In this document: in pieces, positions 1 through 6,394 of the stretch
How positions within the stretch are numbered: the stretch's first letter is position 1
Layout: every line of letters begins with the position of its first letter
DNA from: Bacilli bacterium
GTDB taxonomy: Bacteria; Bacillota; Bacilli; Tumebacillales; JAQBPP01
Reading direction: 5' to 3'
NCBI GenBank assembly: GCA_028287455.1
Contig: JAQBPP010000383.1
Coordinates: forward strand, 1-6,427
DNA length: 6,427 nt
Translations under genes and position numbers: made by a program
Notes under the pieces: model-generated
What the model was told of the DNA's origin: nothing
Seen by the model: only the letters and a program-made list of their open reading frames with translations
The model's database searches: none

Positions 1-120
1 ACCAAATCAATTTTCAACTTGGACAGCTCGCATGTCAATACTTCATTCTTTTTTTGCGCCGCAGCTATGAAATTAGTTGTGTTTTAGATATTGTATCGAC
101 TAAATATAAGTGGATTAATT
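1..120. other. Intergenic region downstream of the isomerase, with no gene seen
   Basis: This is the 3' flank of the last minus-strand gene. On the minus strand an AT-rich imperfect hairpin can be drawn around 84-106 (TTTA/TAAA outside, GATA/TATC inside). It is not GC-rich and no T run follows it, so I do not call a terminator. One minus-strand frame is open from about position 83 to the edge, but it has no ATG and no ribosome binding site. The most notable content is a promoter-like sequence, listed separately. Confidence 0.6.
10..38 (-). promoter_or_regulatory. Putative sigma-A promoter for a gene beyond the left edge
   Basis: Read on the minus strand, a perfect TTGACA -35 box (38-33) is followed after exactly 17 nt by GAAAAT (15-10), which matches four of six bases of the TATAAT box. 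An A-rich tract (about 54-45) lies just upstream and could act as an UP element. It points out of the window, away from the operon end, so it would drive a separate downstream gene. The -10 box is mediocre and the start site cannot be confirmed. Confidence 0.35.
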
Positions 121-954
121 CTATTGATTCTCCACAGCTTGGCGATCATATGCAAGAACGCGATCCCGAATTTGGCAAAAATTTTCTGCATTTACGTATT
201 CAAGTATGAAAGGAACATTCTCTGTATACCGATGATACAATTCCAGAAAAAGCGGCCAGTTAATATCTCCATCCCCTACTGCCCGGCCTCGAGCATCATT
301 CACTTTACGGTCTTTTCCATGGAAATAAGCAATATAAGGCGACAAATACTTGAACATGTCTTCCTCAGATGAATTGGCGATTAAATTAGCCGGGTCGAGC
401 AAAATTCGAACACGATCAGAACCAACTTGATGAAGAAAGTCCTTCGTTCTTTTCGCGCTAGGAACAACATCTAGAACGCAAGGTTCAAGTGCAACATCTA
501 CCCTGTATTTTTCAGCTAATTCGGCAAGTATCTTAAAATTATCAACTAATCTGGTAAAAGTCGTCTCATACGTAGAGTCTTGAACACCCCGTTGGCCCGG
601 GATAAAGCCGCATTCAGTCGACACATAGGGCACTCCATTATACGAAGCAATTTGCATAAGGCGTTCAAAATAGGATAAATTTTTCCTTCTTTGCTCTTCA
701 TCCGTTTCCAAGAGATTCGTAAAAACACCAATGGCTGTCACAGTAATTCCATGTCCACGATAATTCTCGATTATTTTTTGACTCCGCAAGTCTGTCAAGT
801 CGTTCAAATCGGAGACCCCATTATAGACCCAAAACTTCGAATCGGTTTGTGAAAAGCAAAGTTCCGTCCATTTAAAGCCATTTTCAGCAAGCAGGTTGGC
901 AGTCTCCTCATTACTGAGATTGGGAAAACTCCTAGTCACTACACCAACATCCAT
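121..954 (-). CDS. Sugar phosphate isomerase/epimerase (xylose isomerase-like TIM barrel)
   Basis: A 277-residue cytosolic protein of the AP-endonuclease-2 / xylose-isomerase-like TIM-barrel superfamily. These enzymes use a divalent metal to isomerise or epimerise sugars, keto-sugars or related hydroxy-carbonyl compounds; some relatives cleave 3-keto-glycosides. The four expected metal ligands are visible at strand ends: Glu157 (VALEP), Asp187 (LLDPAN), His212 (YFHGKD) and Glu252 (ILEYV). The glycine-rich GDGDI loop (227-231) is also typical. The length fits the family, and it is too short to be L-rhamnose isomerase RhaA (about 420 residues). The ATG at 954 is supported by AAGGAGG at 968-962, seven nt upstream. 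It starts 39 nt after the rhamnosidase stop with no terminator between, so it is probably co-transcribed. The substrate is unknown. Fold and superfamily are secure; the reaction is not. Confidence 0.9.
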   Translation of the reverse strand: MDVGVVTRSFPNLSNEETANLLAENGFKWTELCFSQTDSKFWVYNGVSDLNDLTDLRSQKIIENYRGHGITVTAIGVFTNLLETDEEQRRKNLSYFERLMQIASYNGVPYVSTECGFIPGQRGVQDSTYETTFTRLVDNFKILAELAEKYRVDVALEPCVLDVVPSAKRTKDFLHQVGSDRVRILLDPANLIANSSEEDMFKYLSPYIAYFHGKDRKVNDARGRAVGDGDINWPLFLELYHRYTENVPFILEYVNAENFCQIRDRVLAYDRQAVENQ

Positions 955-993
955 GGATTTGCCTCCTTATCGAATAGAAAAAACCATTGGCAC

Positions 994-3207
994 TTACCCG
1001 TGGTTCTGACTGCCCCGTACCGCCTCCTCTTTTACAACCTTTACCCCCTGAGGAACAGTCAAAGATAGGTCTCCATTTCGGAATTCCAACTTGACTTTAC
1101 CGGTTTTAACCTCAAATTCCAACGAAACAAAATCCAACGATTTAGGAATATGCGGAGCGAATCGAATTTCATTCCAGCCTGGTTTTAATGGTGTTAAGCC
1201 GAAAATTTCTTCAATTAACACTGGAATAGGAGCGCTGGCCCAGGCATGACAAAGACTCGTATTCAACTTTAACTCTTTCGACCAAGCCTCAAAACAGGTC
1301 GTAGCCCCTTCTTTTACCATATTACCCCAGGAATGCAAGTCATCCGATGAAATCAGTTCATAGATAAAATCATGCTCTCCGGCTGCAGCAAAAGCTTTTA
1401 AAACAAAATAGGACATATAAACGCCGCAGTTGAGTCGTTTCTCCTTCAGGAAAGCAACGACATTGCTTGTGGCTTCATCCGGTACCAATCCAAACAAAAG
1501 AGGAAGTGCGTTGGAATGGAGTGCCGAATGTTTCGAACCCTCCCGATCAACGAATAAGCCAGTTTTCACATCATAGAAAACGCTCCGGAATGCTGCCGCA
1601 AATTGTTCCATATCGTCTTCTATAGGTAGATTTAGAATTTGCTTTATTTCCCGGTTTGCTAGCATGGCTCCAAAATAAAAAGCGTTGATCACATTATGGC
1701 AGCCTTCCCCAACCGGTTTTTTCAACTCGAAATCATAGCCGTCTCTCATGCCAACCGGCCAATCAACCAAATTCCATTTATCTGTCACAAGATGCAGTAA
1801 CCCATCTTCCCGTTTGTATTGTTTAAAATATTGCAACAGGGACTCAACAAAAGGATACATATCCTGTAAAAACTCAATATCCGCGCTTTGCTTGTAATAC
1901 TGGAGCAGCTGAATCGGCCATTGAAATGAGAAATCCGCAATTTCCTGCATCAAATGTCCTGGAGCAACCGCTACAAAACCGGGGCATACTCGGGCTGACA
2001 ATATGGCAAAGTCGAGAAGTGCTTTTTTAAACAATCTTAAATCACCGGATAGGTAAGCATGTGCGTGTGTAATGATCGTATTATCCCCGAGATATTGACC
2101 CTTTTCCCTGCTCGGACAATCGACATAGTTTTCTTGTGACCCGTATTTCACACCATTTTTACAAATTTCCCATATTTGGTTTAATAGCGAATTGGATGAA
2201 TCAAATCGGCATTTCCCTTCGTTTAGCGGATAATGACGGACAATTGCACCGAAACTGTTTGAGTCCATTACACCCACTGTCCCAATAACTTCTACGTATC
2301 GAAAGGCCTTGTAATCAAAAAAGTCAAGCTCATCCTCTCCACCAGACAATGTCCAAATCTCCCTATACAGGCAATTGCACCGCATCATATATTTCACTGA
2401 TTTATCCTCTTCGTTTAACTCCTCACCGCAGCGAACTTCGATCGTTTCACCTGCAGATCCTTTTGCCTTCATCCTGAACTGCCCGGTGATCTCTTGGCCA
2501 AAATCGATCAAATAATGACCTTCTGTTATTTTTTCAACATTTGCGGGCTTAATCGCATAGACATCAATGGGAGGTGTAGGCTGAAGAAATAACCGGTGAT
2601 CATCCGCGTAATGTTCCCGTACGAAGGCCCAATCATTATCGTTGAACTCTGCACTTCTCCATCCGGCGAATTTTAATCGGTTATCAATATGTTCAGCGAA
2701 TTGAGTATTATAACCGATAATCTCTCCCCTGCCGTACTCTTCGGTGATGTTATACTTCCACGTGTGATTCGTCACCAGATACTGTTTATCATTAATCGTG
2801 ACTTCTGCAATCATCCCTTGCCTGTAATCCCCACTGTTATAAGCCCGGCAAACTAATCCTTGATAATAAACATGAACTGCAATTACATTTGTTCCTTCAA
2901 TCAAAAAATCTTTTAAATCAAATCGATTGTAGTAGTAATAATAATAATTTCCTTGTGCTGGGCCTTGGCCGACAAATTTACCGTTTACATATAATTTATA
3001 GTAGTCATCAGCTGTTATGTCGATGAAAGCACTTTGAACTTCTGATGAGACAAAAAATGTTTTTCTTACCAGCATATGTTGATTCTTAAGTTCTTCTTTG
3101 TGCGCGGGTATATTGACTTTCTCATGTTCCTTATGATGATAATCGATCGGTCTAAGTACATGAAACTGCGGATCCATGATCCATTTTGCCTGCCATACTT
3201 TATCCAT
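994..3207 (-). CDS. Alpha-L-rhamnosidase, GH78, cytosolic
   Basis: A 737-residue glycoside hydrolase that would release terminal alpha-L-rhamnose by an inverting mechanism. The N-terminal half has beta-sandwich domains (for example GETIEVRCGEEL, then FRYVEV near 303-308), followed by the six-hairpin (alpha/alpha)6 catalytic domain and a short C-terminal beta-domain. The GH78 signature DCPSREKGQYLGD gives Asp363, Glu368 (general acid) and Asp375. ATTCFEAW gives Glu640 (general base), and SLCHAW gives His654. The spacing of the first three acids equals that of Bacillus RhaB Asp567/Glu572/Asp579. There is no signal peptide, so it acts inside the cell on imported material. It is shorter than many GH78 enzymes. 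The frame stays open to a TTG at 3258, but AGGAGG sits just before tandem ATGs at 3210 and 3207, and 3207 has the better spacing. A run of six tyrosines lies at residues 88-93. The aglycone is unknown. Confidence 0.93.
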   Translation of the reverse strand: MDKVWQAKWIMDPQFHVLRPIDYHHKEHEKVNIPAHKEELKNQHMLVRKTFFVSSEVQSAFIDITADDYYKLYVNGKFVGQGPAQGNYYYYYYNRFDLKDFLIEGTNVIAVHVYYQGLVCRAYNSGDYRQGMIAEVTINDKQYLVTNHTWKYNITEEYGRGEIIGYNTQFAEHIDNRLKFAGWRSAEFNDNDWAFVREHYADDHRLFLQPTPPIDVYAIKPANVEKITEGHYLIDFGQEITGQFRMKAKGSAGETIEVRCGEELNEEDKSVKYMMRCNCLYREIWTLSGGEDELDFFDYKAFRYVEVIGTVGVMDSNSFGAIVRHYPLNEGKCRFDSSNSLLNQIWEICKNGVKYGSQENYVDCPSREKGQYLGDNTIITHAHAYLSGDLRLFKKALLDFAILSARVCPGFVAVAPGHLMQEIADFSFQWPIQLLQYYKQSADIEFLQDMYPFVESLLQYFKQYKREDGLLHLVTDKWNLVDWPVGMRDGYDFELKKPVGEGCHNVINAFYFGAMLANREIKQILNLPIEDDMEQFAAAFRSVFYDVKTGLFVDREGSKHSALHSNALPLLFGLVPDEATSNVVAFLKEKRLNCGVYMSYFVLKAFAAAGEHDFIYELISSDDLHSWGNMVKEGATTCFEAWSKELKLNTSLCHAWASAPIPVLIEEIFGLTPLKPGWNEIRFAPHIPKSLDFVSLEFEVKTGKVKLEFRNGDLSLTVPQGVKVVKEEAVRGSQNHG

Positions 3208-3213
3208 CATTTC

Positions 3214-3219
3214 CCTCCT
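3214..3219 (-). promoter_or_regulatory. Ribosome binding site that sets the rhamnosidase start
   Basis: AGGAGG on the minus strand lies 3 nt before the ATG at 3210 and 6 nt before the ATG at 3207. It decides against the longer reading that begins at TTG 3258, which abuts the stop of the preceding gene and would place this Shine-Dalgarno inside the coding region. The remaining ambiguity is one methionine. Confidence 0.85.
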
Positions 3220-3258
3220 ATTTGTTATTTTAACCCGTTCAACCCAACGATCTGCCAA

Positions 3259-4551
3259 CTACTGATTCTGCAAGGCCGTCGTGATCGCTTGATTAGCCTT
3301 ATCTTCAGCTGTCCGCAGTACAGTATTGATATCTGCGTTGCCTGTGATCAGATCTTTAAAACCGATTGCACCGATGACTGCACCGTCAAATGTTGTTTGA
3401 GAATGTGGAACTGCGTAGTGATTGTAAAAGTTCGCGTTTTTAATATTTTTATCTTTGTAGGGAGTTTCTTGGCCAAATGCGTTTTTAACGGCATCATTGT
3501 TTAGGATCGGAACAATGCCTTTTTTCGATAAGTGCATCTGTTCTTCATCCGAAGTCAGGAATTTTAAAACTTCCATTGCTTGATCCTTGTTTTGACTTGA
3601 GGACGAAATTAATGCATACAGCGGGTAGGGCTGTGAACCGACACCCGGGTTTGCCTGGAATGTGGGCAAAGCTACCATATCCCAATTAAAATTCTGAAAA
3701 GCCGGGTTGTCTTGCAAACCGTAGTTCATGATATACATCGCAATATTGCGGTCCTTCTGAAAAGCATCATTAGGATTGGAGAGCAAATTAGCAAGGGAGG
3801 AAGGGTCGGAAATTCCTTGTATAGAATTTACAACAGCCGTTTGCAAAAATTGCTTCCATTGATCATTATTTATGGTAGCTTTATTGGTATTCTTATCGAC
3901 AAAGGGCAGAGAAAGTTGATTCATTCGGCTTAGGTGTCCATATGAAGCCCCAAGTCCGATATATTGAATGCCCTGATCGACCTTTGTCAACTTTTTCGCT
4001 AAGTTGGTCATGTCGTCCCATGTCATTCCATCTTTTGGATAGGAGACCCCAAACTTATCAAAAATGTCTTTGTTGTAGTAAACCACCAAACCGCCGCTGT
4101 TGATCGGCAGGCCATACAATCCTCCATATTGTTTGATCCCATCCAATGTTTTCGGTTCAATCCGGCTTAAATCAACACCGTGTTTCTTCGCAAGGTCTGT
4201 AAGATCATACTGAATGCCCAATGGAAAGACGCCGTCAATGACACCAAGAGAAGAAAGCACGATATCAATCTGGGAACCATTAGCAACTAAGTTGGGTAAC
4301 TGAGTATCCTTGCTATTGCCGATCATGTATTGAAACGTATAATTAGGAAACTTTTTTCGCAGATCATCTCCCCATCTGGCATTAAACACTTCCTCCGGAT
4401 CTCCGCTAATGTTATAAACAACTAATGTTGCAGGTGCATCTGGAGTTGGATTCAATTGATTGACTGTGCTGCTTTTGCCACTGATACAGCCGGTTAGTAA
4501 AGAAAAAATGAAACCCAGTACGAGGATAAACCATCCACATTTGCGATACAT
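3259..4551 (-). CDS. Extracellular sugar-binding lipoprotein of an ABC importer (family 1 SBP, CUT1 type)
   Basis: A 430-residue substrate-binding protein expected to be anchored to the outer face of the membrane and to deliver a sugar or oligosaccharide to an ABC permease. The N-terminus has a basic start (MYRK), a hydrophobic segment (residues 7-19) and the lipobox LTGC with the lipidated Cys22, followed by a Ser/Asn/Pro-rich linker. Family features include YGLPINSGGLVVYYNK (about 136-151), the hinge-like segment with FGVSYPKDGMTWDDM (157-171), and the C-terminal EVLKFLTSDEEQ with a following GIVP motif. GGAGGG (4566-4561) lies 9 nt before the ATG. The gene has its own upstream control region with a cre-like site, and the rhamnosidase follows after 51 nt with no terminator. 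No permease or ATPase gene is in the window, so the partner must be elsewhere. The ligand cannot be read from the sequence; the adjacent GH78 gene suggests a rhamnosylated compound. Confidence 0.93.
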   Translation of the reverse strand: MYRKCGWFILVLGFIFSLLTGCISGKSSTVNQLNPTPDAPATLVVYNISGDPEEVFNARWGDDLRKKFPNYTFQYMIGNSKDTQLPNLVANGSQIDIVLSSLGVIDGVFPLGIQYDLTDLAKKHGVDLSRIEPKTLDGIKQYGGLYGLPINSGGLVVYYNKDIFDKFGVSYPKDGMTWDDMTNLAKKLTKVDQGIQYIGLGASYGHLSRMNQLSLPFVDKNTNKATINNDQWKQFLQTAVVNSIQGISDPSSLANLLSNPNDAFQKDRNIAMYIMNYGLQDNPAFQNFNWDMVALPTFQANPGVGSQPYPLYALISSSSQNKDQAMEVLKFLTSDEEQMHLSKKGIVPILNNDAVKNAFGQETPYKDKNIKNANFYNHYAVPHSQTTFDGAVIGAIGFKDLITGNADINTVLRTAEDKANQAITTALQNQ

Positions 4552-4570
4552 CGGAATAATCCCTCCATTT

Positions 4571-4589
4571 ATTATTCAATACGAATAAT
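4571..4589. repeat. AT-rich inverted repeat, possible operator
   Basis: A perfect 7-bp inverted repeat, ATTATTC-AATAC-GAATAAT, lies between the cre-like site and the Shine-Dalgarno of the binding-protein gene. A second overlapping repeat, TTCAAT-N7-ATTGAA, occupies 4575-4593. It overlaps the proposed -10 box and probable transcript start, which is where a repressor could bind. AT-rich palindromes also arise by chance, and no regulator gene is in the window. Confidence 0.4.
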
Positions 4590-4613
4590 TGAAAGCGCAT
4601 ACATATTGCTCAA
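4585..4613 (-). promoter_or_regulatory. Weak putative promoter of the binding-protein gene
   Basis: On the minus strand TTGAGC (4613-4608, four of six matches to TTGACA) is spaced 17 nt from AATTAT (4590-4585, four of six matches to TATAAT). This would give a leader of roughly 27 nt before the ATG at 4551. Both boxes are imperfect. Support comes mainly from the coincident cre-like site, which would cover the spacer and block RNA polymerase. Confidence 0.35.
4589..4604 (+). promoter_or_regulatory. cre-like operator (CcpA catabolite repression)
   Basis: TTGAAAGCGCATACAT on the plus strand matches the cre consensus WTGNAANCGNWWNCAW at every defined position; the reverse strand fits with one mismatch. 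It lies 38-53 nt upstream of the binding-protein ATG, between and over the proposed -35 and -10 boxes, a location typical of repression by glucose through CcpA. Local LacI-family regulators use similar pseudo-palindromes with a central CG, so an operon-specific regulator is the alternative. Confidence 0.65.
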
Positions 4614-4672
4614 AAAGATTCTTAAGCAAATCATTCAATGTGGGGAGTATCTCAACTTGTTACTACCTGGCG

Positions 4673-5440
4673 CTAGATCAACCGGGGAGTTAAACAGGTA
4701 ACCAACGGTTGCCCTTTTTGCAAATCAAAATCCTTCGTGGTCACATGCTGCTTGCCATCAAATCTGGTGCCATCGGGAAAGTAGATAATCGCATAAGATT
4801 TTCTCGGCTGTTCCGTTTTATTTGCGTGTGCATAATGAAAGGTTAGGCCATCGTGAAACGTACAGCTGCCCGCTTTTAATGGCACGCATACCGCTCGATC
4901 TTCACTGAATTCTGTTCCTTGTACATATTCGAAAATATTATCCTGGCCAGTAAGACTAATATTTTTGATATCCTTTATTCTGTGAGATTTCGGGATAAAC
5001 ATCATACACCCGTTGTTTTCGTCTACATCCTCTAAAGCAATCCAGATCGATAAAGCACCTGATTCCACCATGGGCCATTTTGGTAAATCCTGGTGCCAAG
5101 GAGTAGGAGCCGAATCGAGCGGATCTTTCCATAATGAGTGATCGTGAAAGAAGCGGATACCCTGTGCTCCTGTCAGTTGACGTGCAAGGTCAGCCAACCT
5201 GAGATGAAAAGCAAACTTGCACATGCCCGCGTGATCCCGCCATGTATTGACCCTCTGATTTAATACCCGGGCATAATTCTTATCACCATTCTTAACAACT
5301 TTATCCCCAGAGCTAGCCATGACCTCTTCCACGTACTGCTTTAATTCCTCAACTTCTGATTCTGTTAAAACATTGTCGATTTGTACAAAACCATTTTCCC
5401 GGTAAAAGTTAATTTTCGCATCTGACAGTTGTGTGAACAT
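4673..5440 (-). CDS. Phytanoyl-CoA dioxygenase (PhyH) family Fe(II)/2-oxoglutarate oxygenase
   Basis: A 255-residue soluble oxygenase expected to hydroxylate a C-H bond, using O2 and 2-oxoglutarate and releasing succinate and CO2. The facial iron triad is present: His116 and Asp118 in PWHQDLP, and distal His202. His202 belongs to HYAHANKTEQPR, which has the spacing of the PhyH pattern HxSxxNxSxxxR and supplies Arg213 for 2-oxoglutarate. The N-terminus (FYRENGFVQIDNVLTESEVE) is the standard PhyH opening, and the length fits. The start at 5440 follows AAGGAGGT with 4 nt spacing. A longer reading from ATG 5458 lacks a ribosome binding site and would contain this one. It lies 21 nt after the PAL-like gene and is surely co-transcribed with it. 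The substrate is unknown: members act on lipids, ectoine, amino acids, halogenated carriers and other natural products. The setting suggests a glycoside, aglycone or sugar derivative. Confidence 0.92.
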   Translation of the reverse strand: MFTQLSDAKINFYRENGFVQIDNVLTESEVEELKQYVEEVMASSGDKVVKNGDKNYARVLNQRVNTWRDHAGMCKFAFHLRLADLARQLTGAQGIRFFHDHSLWKDPLDSAPTPWHQDLPKWPMVESGALSIWIALEDVDENNGCMMFIPKSHRIKDIKNISLTGQDNIFEYVQGTEFSEDRAVCVPLKAGSCTFHDGLTFHYAHANKTEQPRKSYAIIYFPDGTRFDGKQHVTTKDFDLQKGQPLVTCLTPRLI

Positions 5441-5444
5441 GTTG

Positions 5445-5452
5445 ACCTCCTT
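5445..5452 (-). promoter_or_regulatory. Ribosome binding site that sets the dioxygenase start
   Basis: AAGGAGGT, a full Shine-Dalgarno, is placed 4 nt before ATG 5440. The upstream ATG at 5458 would be preceded only by the AT-rich stop region of the previous gene and would translate through this site, so 5440 is the better start. The six extra residues (MTKEVN) are an artefact of the longest frame. Confidence 0.88.
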
Positions 5453-5461
5453 GGTCATTTA

Positions 5462-6394
5462 TTATTTTTGTCTGATCAACTTCGTTAAACGTCCATCTGA
5501 AATCCATTCAACGATATAAACATCCTCGTTGGAGTCCACACAGACAGCATGTGGAGAACTTAATTTATCAGTGCGGAAATAGGTTTTCGGCAAATTCGGC
5601 CACCCTTTTTGCTTGTAAGCTTGCTGATCTTCTCCCAGATGCGTAATTAACCGGTCATGTTTATCGAGAATCGTCACACGGCTGTTTAGATCCGGAATAT
5701 ACAATTCTTCTCCGAAGAAATAAAAACTACAGGGCAAATCCAAATTATGATCGATAAAACGTTTGTGCTGACCATCCAGTGTAAAAACTTGAATCCGATG
5801 GTTTCTTCTGTCTGCAATATAAATCTCTGGTTCCTGCCCCCGCATTTTAATGGAAATGCCATGCGGTTCCAGAAGTTGGCCTGGTTCAGAACCTCGCCCG
5901 CCCCAACTCCGAATGTAATATCCTGCCGAATTAAACTGATGGATGTAATATTGGCCATATCCATCTGCGATGTAGATATCGCCATTGGGTGCTATACAAA
6001 CGTCAGTAGGAATATAACGGCGCTCATCATCATAAAGATCCGGCCGGTCTGGCTTGCCTACCCTCAACAAAACTTCACCAGTTAAAGTCGTTTTAACCAT
6101 CAAACCGCGTTTGATATCTGTCAAATAAAAATATTCATGCCCATCAGCTTCCCGATGTAAATAGAATCCATGCGCACCACCTGCAAACTCTTCTCCCCAC
6201 GAAGTAAGGAAATTACCATCCTGATCGAAAACGATTACTGCGTCCTTACTGGTATTAAATACATAAACATGATCTTTGGAATCCGCGCATACTCCATGTG
6301 TATACCCAAAGGAAATTCCCGCTGGCAGTTTCCCCCAGTTTTCTGCGACCTCATACAGATGTGAACAGCTGCCAATTATTAGTTTTCCATTCAT
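5462..6394 (-). CDS. NHL six-bladed beta-propeller, peptidyl-alpha-hydroxyglycine alpha-amidating lyase (PAL)-like
   Basis: A 310-residue soluble propeller without signal peptide. Six NHL blades start near residues 31, 73, 127, 175, 219 and 288, each with a D/N-x-x-x/IYIAD strand and most closing on WG or xxG. From memory of rat PAL, the match is close: IPTDVCIAP and DGYGQYYIHQF parallel QPTDVAVEP and DGYCNSRIVQF, PGQLLEPHG parallels PGQFSVPHS, and IADRRNHRIQVF parallels VADRENGRIQCF. By this alignment His75, His178 and His292 equal the Zn ligands His585, His690 and His786; Tyr146 equals Tyr654 and Arg196 equals Arg706. The position of Arg533 is Thr48, so one substrate-contacting residue is missing. 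A lyase acting on an alpha-hydroxylated substrate is plausible, but peptide amidation is unlikely. Some NHL propellers are only scaffolds. AAGGAG (6411-6406) lies 11 nt before the ATG, a slightly long spacing, with no alternative start between. It heads the visible series. Confidence 0.85.
   Translation of the reverse strand: MNGKLIIGSCSHLYEVAENWGKLPAGISFGYTHGVCADSKDHVYVFNTSKDAVIVFDQDGNFLTSWGEEFAGGAHGFYLHREADGHEYFYLTDIKRGLMVKTTLTGEVLLRVGKPDRPDLYDDERRYIPTDVCIAPNGDIYIADGYGQYYIHQFNSAGYYIRSWGGRGSEPGQLLEPHGISIKMRGQEPEIYIADRRNHRIQVFTLDGQHKRFIDHNLDLPCSFYFFGEELYIPDLNSRVTILDKHDRLITHLGEDQQAYKQKGWPNLPKTYFRTDKLSSPHAVCVDSNEDVYIVEWISDGRLTKLIRQK

Larger units (their letters stand above)
4552..4672. other. 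Regulatory intergenic region between the dioxygenase and the binding protein
   Basis: This 121-nt stretch is the only sizeable gap within the gene series. It contains a cre-like operator, an AT-rich palindrome, a weak promoter and the binding-protein ribosome binding site. I see no GC-rich hairpin followed by a T run after the dioxygenase stop, so read-through from the two upstream genes is possible. It probably splits the locus into an upstream pair and a separately boosted binding protein-rhamnosidase-isomerase unit. Confidence 0.6.

Noticed and set aside
2..83. Minus-strand open frame at the left edge as a partial gene
   Set aside because: There is no ATG, only a TTG at 38 without a ribosome binding site, and the same bases read better as a promoter -35 box.
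84..106. Hairpin after the isomerase as a rho-independent terminator
   Set aside because: The stem is short, AT-rich and bulged, and no T run follows on the minus strand.
91..372. Plus-strand open frame of 93 codons
   Set aside because: It is antisense to the isomerase gene, starts at a non-ATG codon without a ribosome binding site, and has no recognisable motif.
121..954. Isomerase as L-rhamnose isomerase RhaA
   Set aside because: At 277 residues it is far shorter than RhaA and its motifs are those of the general sugar phosphate isomerase/epimerase family.
3076..3504. Plus-strand open frame of 142 codons
   Set aside because: It spans the antisense of two well-supported minus-strand genes and their junction; its Cys/Ile/Phe-rich composition is typical of a shadow frame.
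5747..6085. Plus-strand open frame of 112 codons
   Set aside because: It is antisense to the PAL-like gene, whose six-blade repeat structure leaves no doubt about the coding strand.
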